The notes beneath the pieces were generated by a model. That model saw only the letters and a program-made list of their open reading frames with translations. It had not been told where the DNA came from and made no database searches. A stretch of DNA of 14,199 bases from positions 1-14,199 of the forward strand of contig JBHEKP010000266.1 of NCBI GenBank assembly GCA_041859375.1. Direction: 5' to 3'. The stretch comes from JBHEKP01 sp041859375 (GTDB lineage Bacteria; Hydrogenedentota; Hydrogenedentia; Hydrogenedentales; CAITNO01). This document shows positions 1-5,802 of the stretch, piece by piece (position 1 is the first letter of the stretch; the number at the start of each line of letters is the position of its first letter). The translations under genes were made by a program, and so were the position numbers.

Positions 1-732
1 AATTTCTCGCTGAACATGCTCCAGGTGTACCCGGAGTACCTGTCGGACCCGAAGGTGCTGCTTTGCCCCTCGGACCCGCGCGGTGTTGATCCGGCGCAGC
101 GCTTCAACGAGGCGGACAACCTTGCCATGGTGTGGAACGGCAGCGGCATGGGCGCCACGGCGGGCGTGCCCAACACCGAGTTCTACCCCTGCGAGCACAA
201 CAACAACAACGCCAGCTACATTTACTTCAACTGGGCGATCTACTCCCCCGGCATCACCGATGATCCCCATATCTTCACCTCGGTGGGTAATGGCCAGTCC
301 ACGCAGTTGCTGAATGAAATCACGACCTACTTCTCCTCCAAGCCGTCGGTTCCCGCGGACATCGTGGCGGCCTTCGCCAACGTGCTGCTCCAGATCTACA
401 CCACCCTCAACGGCGGCAACCAGCAGGCCATTGACCAGGTGATGTCGGACATCGACACCGGCGCGAGCCTCACCCTGTACCGTTTCCGCGAGGGCATCGA
501 GCGCTTCCTGATCACGGACATCAACAACCCCGCCGCGAGCAACCAGGCGCAGAGCGAGCTGAGCGTGATCTCGGACAACATCTCCACCGACCTGAGCGAT
601 CAGGGTTCCTCCTTCAACCATGTGCCGGGCGGATCCAACGTGCTGTACATGGACGGCCACGTTGAATTCCTGAAGTACCCGAACGAGTGGCCCGTGAGCC
701 CGCTTGTGGCGGCGCTGGTCGGCACCCTGTAA
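1..732 (+). CDS. Pseudopilin-like protein with H-Xn-DG C-terminus, 5' end outside window
   Basis: The frame is open from base 1 and ends at TAA 730-732, giving 243 visible residues. Aligned without gaps to the complete paralog at 1004-1975, it lacks about the first 80 residues, which would hold the prepilin signal and hydrophobic helix. The ATG at 16 is internal, because the paralog has Ala there and matches upstream of it. By hand count the shared 243 residues are about 80% identical. The C-terminus has NHVPGGSNVLYMDGHVEF, the H-Xn-DG hallmark of DUF1559-type prepilin-processed proteins common in Planctomycetes and relatives. Such proteins are thought to be pseudopilins of a type II secretion or type IV pilus-like machine, but their role is unproven. 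A hairpin terminator follows directly, so this copy and the next are probably separate transcripts. Family is confident; function is not. Confidence 0.85.
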   Translation, partial: NFSLNMLQVYPEYLSDPKVLLCPSDPRGVDPAQRFNEADNLAMVWNGSGMGATAGVPNTEFYPCEHNNNNASYIYFNWAIYSPGITDDPHIFTSVGNGQSTQLLNEITTYFSSKPSVPADIVAAFANVLLQIYTTLNGGNQQAIDQVMSDIDTGASLTLYRFREGIERFLITDINNPAASNQAQSELSVISDNISTDLSDQGSSFNHVPGGSNVLYMDGHVEFLKYPNEWPVSPLVAALVGTL

Positions 733-756
733 TTCGCCATCCCCCGGAAGCATTCC

Positions 757-797
757 CCCCCGGCCGTTGCCATTGCGGCGGCCGGGGGTTTCTTTTT
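757..797 (+). terminator. Rho-independent terminator of the first pseudopilin gene
   Basis: A perfect 10-bp GC stem pairs CCCCCGGCCG (757-766) with CGGCCGGGGG (779-788), around a 12-nt loop. TTTCTTTTT follows at 789-797. It begins 24 bases after the stop codon. Confidence 0.88.
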
Positions 798-831
798 CCC
801 GCATTGGGTGTCTTGGTTATAAACCCTGCGG

Positions 832-851
832 AATGGTAACAAGTTACCATT
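832..851. promoter_or_regulatory. Operator-like inverted repeat upstream of the second pseudopilin gene
   Basis: Two perfect 9-bp arms, AATGGTAAC (832-840) and GTTACCATT (843-851), are separated by AA. The site is AT-rich in a GC-rich window and centred about 55 bp upstream of the proposed -35 box. No U-tract follows, so it is not a terminator. The size and symmetry suit a dimeric regulator, but no regulator gene is adjacent and the binding protein is unknown. Confidence 0.5.
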
Positions 852-895
852 AATGCAGTAGCACCAATCATGCAATGGTTGGTCCAATTAAATGC

Positions 896-924
896 TTGCG
901 AAAAAAGCGAATGTGGTGTAATCT
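896..924 (+). promoter_or_regulatory. Sigma-70-type promoter for the second pseudopilin gene
   Basis: TTGCGA (896-901) and TAATCT (919-924) are spaced by 17 bp. The predicted start lies near 931, giving a leader of about 73 nt. The region is distinctly more AT-rich than its surroundings. Confidence 0.55.
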
Positions 925-1003
925 TTTACCGAGCGGTGTGCCGTATGCCTGCCGTGAGAGACATCATCCAAACTAAGGGCAATCGCCCAAGGAGTGAACT
1001 GTC

Positions 1004-1975
1004 ATGAAAAAACGCGGATTTACCCTCATCGAACTTCTGGTGGTTATCGCCATCATCGGCATTCTGGCGGCGATCCTGCTGCCGGCGCTGGCGCGTGCGC
1101 GCGAGTCTGCCCGCCGTTCGAGCTGCCAGAACAACCTGAAGCAGCTTGGTCTTACCATGAAGATGTACGCGAACGAGTCCAAGGGCCAGCAGTTCCCCAC
1201 CATTTCCTATTACCACTGCGACGCCCCCACGACCATTTGGGCCAATTTCGCGCTGAACGCCATCCAGGTGTACCCGGAATACCTGTCGGACCCGAAGGTG
1301 CTGCTTTGCCCCTCGGACCCGCGCGGTGTTGATCCGGCGCAGCGCTTCAACGCGGCGGACAACCTTGCCATGGTGTGGAACGGCAACGGCATGGGCGCCA
1401 CGGCGGGCGTTCCCAACACCGAGTTCTACCCCTGCGAGCATGACAGCACCAACTCGAGCTACCTGTATTACAACTGGGCCATTTTTGTGCCGGGTGTCAC
1501 CGATGATCCGCACATCTTCACCGCCACGGGATCCGGGCAGGAGACGGCTCTGATCAACGAGATCGTCACCTATTTCAGCTCGAAGCCGACGGTGCCCGCC
1601 GACATCATCTCCTCCTTCGGCACGGTGCTGCTCCAAATCTTCAACGTGCTGCGGGCCAACGACCAGACGGCGATTGACCAGATCATGTCGGACATTGACA
1701 CCGGGTCGAGCCTGAAGCTGTACCGCTTCCGCGAGGGCATCGAGCGCTTCCTGATCACGGACATCAACAACCCGGCCGCGAGCAGCCAGGCGCAGAGCGA
1801 GCTGAGCGTGCTGTCGGACAACATCAACTCCGACCTGAGCGACACGGGCGGCTCCTTCAACCACGTTCCGGGCGGATCCAACGTGCTGTACATGGACGGC
1901 CACGTTGAATTCCTGAAGTACCCGAACGAGTGGCCGGTGAGCCCGCTTGTGGCGGCGCTGAACGGCACCCTGTAA
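1004..1975 (+). CDS. Type IV pilin-like / pseudopilin protein (DUF1559-like, H-Xn-DG domain)
   Basis: 323 residues. The start is set by AAGGAG (989-994), nine bases before ATG, and by a textbook prepilin leader, MKKRG^FTLIELLVVIAIIG. The predicted processing site is after Gly5, with Glu at +5 of the mature protein, followed by a hydrophobic helix to about residue 29 and a basic stretch (ARARESARRSSC). A prepilin peptidase would cleave and methylate it. The rest is a soluble domain with a CPSDPRGVDP segment (copy shared with 1-732) and the C-terminal motif H-V-PGGSNVLYM-DG. Hand counting gives ten residues between His and Asp-Gly, where the family norm is nine. Likely exported to a pseudopilus or cell-surface assembly; the cargo or partner is unknown. 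The small hairpin GGGC-aatc-GCCC (977-988) abuts the Shine-Dalgarno and might tune translation. Confidence 0.93.
   Translation: MKKRGFTLIELLVVIAIIGILAAILLPALARARESARRSSCQNNLKQLGLTMKMYANESKGQQFPTISYYHCDAPTTIWANFALNAIQVYPEYLSDPKVLLCPSDPRGVDPAQRFNAADNLAMVWNGNGMGATAGVPNTEFYPCEHDSTNSSYLYYNWAIFVPGVTDDPHIFTATGSGQETALINEIVTYFSSKPTVPADIISSFGTVLLQIFNVLRANDQTAIDQIMSDIDTGSSLKLYRFREGIERFLITDINNPAASSQAQSELSVLSDNINSDLSDTGGSFNHVPGGSNVLYMDGHVEFLKYPNEWPVSPLVAALNGTL
1244..1975 (+). repeat. Second copy of a tandem duplication (matches 1-732)
   Basis: Bases 1-732 and 1244-1975 align at a constant offset of 1243 with no insertion or deletion. Identity is uneven. The blocks around 1268-1351 and 1880-1960 each differ from copy one at about one base, while the middle (about 1440-1700) is clearly diverged at both DNA and protein level. 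The duplicated unit continues left of the window. Confidence 0.9.
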
Positions 1976-1997
1976 TCCCCATCCCCAAGACAACGCG

Positions 1998-2041
1998 ACC
2001 CCGGCCGCCCTTCGACACGGCGACCGGGGTTCCTGTTTTTT
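1998..2041 (+). terminator. Rho-independent terminator of the second pseudopilin gene
   Basis: The stem pairs ACCCCGG (1998-2004) and CGCC with GGCG and CCGGGGT (2024-2030), with one C-A mismatch and a loop of nine bases. TCCTGTTTTTT follows. It sits between convergent genes; on the - strand no U-tract follows, so it is directional for the pilin gene. Confidence 0.75.
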
Positions 2042-2052
2042 GGGTGAAGGAA

Positions 2053-2952
2053 TCAGTCCTTCGCGGACTTGGGGTCGAGGGCGTCGCGGAGCCCGTCGCC
2101 CAGGGCGTTCAGGGCGAAGAGGGTGAGCGAGAACACCACGGCGGGCGCGAAGAGCAGCCAGGGATACTCCTCCATGGTGTCCACGCCGTCCTTGATGAGC
2201 AGGCCCCAGGAGCTCATGGGCGGCTGCACGCCGAGCCCGAGAAAGCTCAGGAAGGCCTCCAGCAGCATGACACGGGGCACGGTGAGCGTGGCGTAGATGA
2301 TCACGGGGCCGAGGGTGTTCGGGATGACATGGCGCAGGAGGATGCGCAGGGGGTGCAGGCCCATGACCACGGCGGCCTCCACGAATTCGCGGCGGCGCAG
2401 CGACAGGGTCTGGCCGCGCACGATGCGCGCCATGGTGAGCCATTCAACCGCGCCGATGGCCATGAAGAGGAAGATGAAGTTGCGCCCGAAAAACACCATG
2501 AGGATGATGACGAAGACGGTGAAGGGCAGGGCGTAGAGGATGTCCACCACGCGCATCATGAGCGCGTCCACCCGCCCGCCGAAATAGCCCGACGCCGCGC
2601 CGTAGAGCACGCCGATGAGCAGCGACACGGCGGTGGCGGCCAGCCCCACCAGCAGGGACACGCGCCCCCCGAACAGCAGGCGCGCGCACAGGTCGCGCCC
2701 CAGGGGATCTGTGCCCAGCCAGTGCGCCGCGGAGGGCGGGGCCGCGCCCAGGGCGGTGTCCTGCCCGTCGTAGGTGTGCGGCACCAGCCAGGGCCCCGTG
2801 ACGACCGCGGCGGCGACGCAGGCCAGCACCACGAGCCCGGCCATGGCGAGCCGGTTGCGGCGGAGCCTGCGCCAGGCGTCCCTGCCCAGGGACACGCCCC
2901 GCTCCGCCTCCTCCGGCTCCGGCAACGGTTTGTTGTTGATCGGGTCCGCCAT
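2053..2952 (-). CDS. oppC: Oligopeptide ABC transporter, inner-membrane permease OppC
   Basis: 299 residues, close to the usual length of about 300. One of two permease subunits that form the membrane channel for oligopeptides delivered by OppA. A cytoplasmic N-terminus carrying a GRDAWRRLRRNRLA stretch is followed by the first membrane helix (about 35-53), then the periplasmic HWLGTDPLGRD signature of OppC/DppC permeases. MMRVVDILYALPF and ARIVRGQTLSLRRREFVEAA lead into the EAA loop (EAAVVMGLHPLRILLRHVIPN), where an ATPase would dock. The C-terminus ends in GDGLRDALDPK, as in Escherichia coli OppC, and overall similarity by eye is strong. It starts three bases after oppB stops and is the last gene of the unit; no ATPase gene follows, only the convergent pilin gene. 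Confidence 0.95.
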   Translation of the reverse strand: MADPINNKPLPEPEEAERGVSLGRDAWRRLRRNRLAMAGLVVLACVAAAVVTGPWLVPHTYDGQDTALGAAPPSAAHWLGTDPLGRDLCARLLFGGRVSLLVGLAATAVSLLIGVLYGAASGYFGGRVDALMMRVVDILYALPFTVFVIILMVFFGRNFIFLFMAIGAVEWLTMARIVRGQTLSLRRREFVEAAVVMGLHPLRILLRHVIPNTLGPVIIYATLTVPRVMLLEAFLSFLGLGVQPPMSSWGLLIKDGVDTMEEYPWLLFAPAVVFSLTLFALNALGDGLRDALDPKSAKD

Positions 2953-2955
2953 GGG

Positions 2956-3873
2956 TCAACGCTCCCGGACGCGCGGGTCGAGCACGGCCAGCGCGAGGTC
3001 GGCGGCAAGGTTGAGCAGCACCACCAGCACGGCAAAGACCAGCACCGCGCCGATGACCATGGTGTAGTCCCGGTTGAACGCGGACTCCACAAATTCCCTG
3101 CCCAGCCCGGGGATTTGGAACACCGTCTCCACCACGAAGGAACCGGTGAACAGGCCCGCCGCCGCCGGACCGAGAAAGGCCACCACCGGCTGGAGCCCGC
3201 CGCGCAGGCCGTGGCGCAGCACGACGCGCGCCTCGGACAGGCCCTTCGCGCGGGCGGTGCGGATGTAGTCCTGGGCCATGACCTCCAGCATGCCGCCCCG
3301 CGCCAGCCGCGCGATGTACGCGGCGTACATCGCGCCCAGCGTGAGGGTGGGCAGGATTTTGTGCGCCGGGGTGGACCAACCGGCCACGGGCAGCCAGCCC
3401 AGCCAGAGGGAGAACACCAGCACCAGCAGGGGGCCCAGCACAAAATTGGGCAGGCAGATGCCGAGCATGGCCAGGGACATCGCGCCGTGGTCCACCATCG
3501 AGTTGGGGCGGTGCGCCGCCAGCACGCCCGCCGCCAGGCCGAAAAACACCGCCACCGCGAGGGCATACAGCCCCAACTCCAGCGACACGGGGAAACGCAG
3601 CAGCATCCATTCGGTCACGGTGCGCCCCGGCTTGCGGTAGGACGGCCCCAAGTCGCCGCGCACCACGCCGCCGAGATAGTCCAGGTACTGGCGGAACAGG
3701 GGCTGGTCCAGGCGGTAATGGGCCTCCAGCCGGGCGAGCACCCTGGGATCGGCGCGCTTGTCCGTGTCGAAGGGGCCGCCGGGCGCGAGGCGCACGAGGA
3801 AAAAGGCGATGGTGATCACCGCGAGCAGCACGGGCACGGCCTCCAGCAGGCGGCGCAGCATATACAGGATCAT
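2956..3873 (-). CDS. oppB: Oligopeptide ABC transporter, inner-membrane permease OppB
   Basis: 305 residues from ATG at 3873, matching E. coli OppB (306). This start is chosen because the open frame upstream (to 4005) lies within oppA, and because ATG overlaps the oppA stop in an ATGA junction, typical of translational coupling. MILYMLRRLLEAVPVLLAV opens the first helix, followed by the OppB-typical RLAPGGPFD. The first periplasmic segment has RLDQPLFRQYLDYL and GDLGPSY. The EAA coupling loop is QDYIRTARAKGLSEARVVLRH, and the end is VLDPRVRER. About six membrane helices are visible. It pairs with OppC to form the pore and receives peptide from OppA. Confidence 0.95.
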   Translation of the reverse strand: MILYMLRRLLEAVPVLLAVITIAFFLVRLAPGGPFDTDKRADPRVLARLEAHYRLDQPLFRQYLDYLGGVVRGDLGPSYRKPGRTVTEWMLLRFPVSLELGLYALAVAVFFGLAAGVLAAHRPNSMVDHGAMSLAMLGICLPNFVLGPLLVLVFSLWLGWLPVAGWSTPAHKILPTLTLGAMYAAYIARLARGGMLEVMAQDYIRTARAKGLSEARVVLRHGLRGGLQPVVAFLGPAAAGLFTGSFVVETVFQIPGLGREFVESAFNRDYTMVIGAVLVFAVLVVLLNLAADLALAVLDPRVRER

Positions 3874-5495
3874 TGCGCGCCCCCCGCCGGTTCCAGCCAA
3901 AGATCCTGCCAGCGGATATAGCCGAGGGGGTTGGTCACCAGCCCGCGCAGTTCCCGCGCCTGCAGAAAGACCCAGGTGTAGAAGTACACCGGCGCAATGG
4001 GGCACTCCCCGAGGAGCAACTCCTCGGCCTGTCTCAGCAAGTCCCGCCGCCGGGCGGGATCGGCCTCGGCGTAGGACGCGCGGATGAGTTCGTCAAAGGC
4101 GGGCGAGGACCAGCCGGTGCGGTTGTTGCCCGCGCCGGTGAGGAAGCATTCCAGGAAATTGACGGGATCCGCCACGTCGGCTATCCAGGAGGAGCGGGCC
4201 ACCGAGTAATCCAGCGTGTTGAGCGCGGTCAGGTAGACCTTCCAGTCCTGGTTGAGCAGGCGGGCGTCCACCCCCAGGTTTTCGCGCCACATGCGCTGCA
4301 CCGCCTCGGCGATGGTGCGGTGCGCGTCGGAGGTGTTGTAGAGAATCTCCACCGGCGGAAGGCCCTTCCCGCCGGGGAATCCGGCCTCCGCAAGCAGTTC
4401 GCGCGCCCGCGCCGGATCGAAGGGGACCCGCACGCCCGTTTCGTATCCCGCGAGTTCGGGCGGCACAAAACGGGCCGCCGGGGGCTCCCCGGCCTTCATG
4501 ACGTTGCCCGCGATTTCACCCCGGTCCAGGGCCATCGCCAGGGCGCGCCGCACCCGCACGTCGGTGAAGGGGGGCCTTGTCACATTGAACCGGTAAAAAT
4601 AGACCCCCAGGTAGGGCGCGGTGTGGAGCAGTTCCGGATGCTCCCGGCGGTAGATGGGAATCTTGTGCATCGGCACCGTCGCCGTCAGGTGGAGCAGCCC
4701 CGCGCGGAAGGCCCGCTCCTCGGTCTGCTGGTTGTCCATGGGGAAATACTCGATGCCGTCCGGACGCACCGCCGCCGCGTTCCAGTAGTGCGGGTTGCGC
4801 CGCACCCGCAGCACGTCGTTCGGCTGCCAGTCCGCGAGCATGAAGGGGCCGTTGCCGACCAGGTTGCCGGGGCGGGTCCAGGCGGTGCCGCGCTCGTCCA
4901 TGGCCCCGAATTTTTCAACCGCGGCGCGGGGCACCGGATACCAGGCGAAATGGACCTGCATGCGGAGGAAGTAGGGCGTGGGATTGGCCAGGGCCACCTC
5001 CAGGGTGGCCGGGTCAACCGCCCGCGCGCCCACGGCGGAGAAATCATCCGTCTCCCCCAGGTTGAAGGCCCGCGCGCCCCTCAGGCAGTGGAGCATGTAG
5101 GCGTATTCGGAGGCCATCGCGGGGGAGAGGATGCGCCGCCAGCCGTAGACGAAATCCTCCGCCGTGACGGGCGAACCGTCGGACCAGCGCGCGTTGGGGC
5201 GCAGGTGGAAGGTGTAGAGCAGCCCGTCGGGGGAGATCTCCCACCGTTCCGCCACGCCGGGCACGGGTTCCAGGGTTGCGGGGTCAATTCCGGCCAGCCC
5301 CTCGAAAAGGGCGCTGAGCACCCGGTGCTCCGCCACGCCCGACACCGCATGGGGGTCCAAATCCTGGACCTCCGCGCCGTTGCCCGCGCGGATCACCATG
5401 CCGGTGAGCGCGTCGGGGTCGGCGCCGGAACACCCCGCCGCCAGAGCCGCCAGTGCGGCAAGTCCGGCGCGGAATAGATGCGATTTCAACGGCAT
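3870..5495 (-). CDS. oppA: Oligopeptide-binding lipoprotein OppA (SBP_bac_5 family)
   Basis: 541 residues, the normal size. It captures peptides outside the inner membrane and hands them to OppBC. The N-terminus is a lipoprotein signal: basic start, hydrophobic stretch, lipobox LAAGC with Cys22 as the lipidated residue. Enteric OppA is instead a soluble periplasmic protein. Solute-binding family 5 landmarks run throughout: VQDLDPHAVSGVAEHRVLSALFEGL, the PGVAERWE and FHLRPNARWSDGSPVTAEDFVYGWRR region (about residues 80-115), NGPFMLADW, PPFTDVRVRRALAMALDR, LLYNTSDAH-like EILYNTSDAHRTIAEAV, and PIAPVYFY near the end. Similarity to E. coli OppA is clear by eye. GGGAA precedes the ATG by about 6-7 bases. 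First gene of the A-B-C unit. Substrate length and specificity cannot be read from sequence. Confidence 0.94.
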   Translation of the reverse strand: MPLKSHLFRAGLAALAALAAGCSGADPDALTGMVIRAGNGAEVQDLDPHAVSGVAEHRVLSALFEGLAGIDPATLEPVPGVAERWEISPDGLLYTFHLRPNARWSDGSPVTAEDFVYGWRRILSPAMASEYAYMLHCLRGARAFNLGETDDFSAVGARAVDPATLEVALANPTPYFLRMQVHFAWYPVPRAAVEKFGAMDERGTAWTRPGNLVGNGPFMLADWQPNDVLRVRRNPHYWNAAAVRPDGIEYFPMDNQQTEERAFRAGLLHLTATVPMHKIPIYRREHPELLHTAPYLGVYFYRFNVTRPPFTDVRVRRALAMALDRGEIAGNVMKAGEPPAARFVPPELAGYETGVRVPFDPARARELLAEAGFPGGKGLPPVEILYNTSDAHRTIAEAVQRMWRENLGVDARLLNQDWKVYLTALNTLDYSVARSSWIADVADPVNFLECFLTGAGNNRTGWSSPAFDELIRASYAEADPARRRDLLRQAEELLLGECPIAPVYFYTWVFLQARELRGLVTNPLGYIRWQDLWLEPAGGAQ

Positions 5496-5545
5496 GGGGC
5501 GTTCCCGCAGGGTTGCGCCGCCGTACCCTCCGGCGGCCCGCGCGA

Positions 5546-5575
5546 ATTATCCCCCGCAACCCCGGCACGCTGCAA
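5546..5575 (-). promoter_or_regulatory. Candidate promoter for oppABC
   Basis: Read on the - strand, TTGCAG (5575-5570) and GATAAT (5551-5546) are separated by 18 bp. The predicted start is near 5539, leaving a leader of about 44 nt before the oppA ATG. Confidence 0.45.
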
Positions 5576-5715
5576 GCAACGGGCCGCCGGGGCAAGGGGC
5601 GCGATTTCTGAAACTGCTAATTATGTGTTTGTCCCGCAGAAAAAGGGCCGCCCCGTGCGGGGAAATTTTGCCGCCGGGTTGCTTTTGGGACGCTTTTTGT
5701 GGTGAAGTTTGGTGT

Positions 5716-5743
5716 TTGAGCCCCGGGGGAGCGGGGGATAAAC
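5716..5743 (+). promoter_or_regulatory. Weak candidate promoter for topA
   Basis: TTGAGC (5716-5721) and ATAAAC (5738-5743) are spaced by 16 bp, placing a start about 50 bases before the topA GTG. The -10 match is poor. TAATTA at about 5618 is an alternative -10 with no good -35. Confidence 0.27.
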
Positions 5744-5802
5744 GGGTTTGTTTGCCTGTTCCGGCCATGCGGGAACGGTGAAAATAACAAGGATAACCTA
5801 CA

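Larger units (their letters stand above)
5496..5802. other. Divergent intergenic region between oppA and topA
   Basis: 307 bp with no convincing gene. It holds candidate promoters for both flanking genes. A short hairpin CCCCG-TG-CGGGG (5651-5662) is followed by AAATTTT, but no + strand gene ends upstream for it to terminate. The part from about 5630 to 5760 is rich in G and T runs on the + strand and differs in texture from the rest. The Shine-Dalgarno AAGGA of topA is at 5789-5793. Confidence 0.6.

Noticed and set aside
16..18. ATG as the start of the first pseudopilin gene
   Set aside because: Homology to the paralog continues upstream of it to the window edge, so it is an internal methionine.
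926..2443. 505-codon open frame on the - strand opposite the second pseudopilin gene
   Set aside because: It crosses a pilin gene, its terminator and part of oppC in another frame, with no coherent protein features.
1930..3921. 663-codon open frame on the + strand opposite oppC and oppB
   Set aside because: The translation is low-complexity (His, Gln, Gly, Arg-rich) with no recognisable fold. The opposite strand encodes clear OppB and OppC, so it is a GC-bias shadow.
3874..4005. Upstream extension of oppB
   Set aside because: The added 44 residues do not match OppB, which begins at the Met of MILYMLRR, and they would lie inside oppA.
3873..5477. 534-codon open frame on the + strand opposite oppA
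   Set aside because: It lies wholly antisense to oppA, whose protein is unmistakable, and has shadow-type composition.
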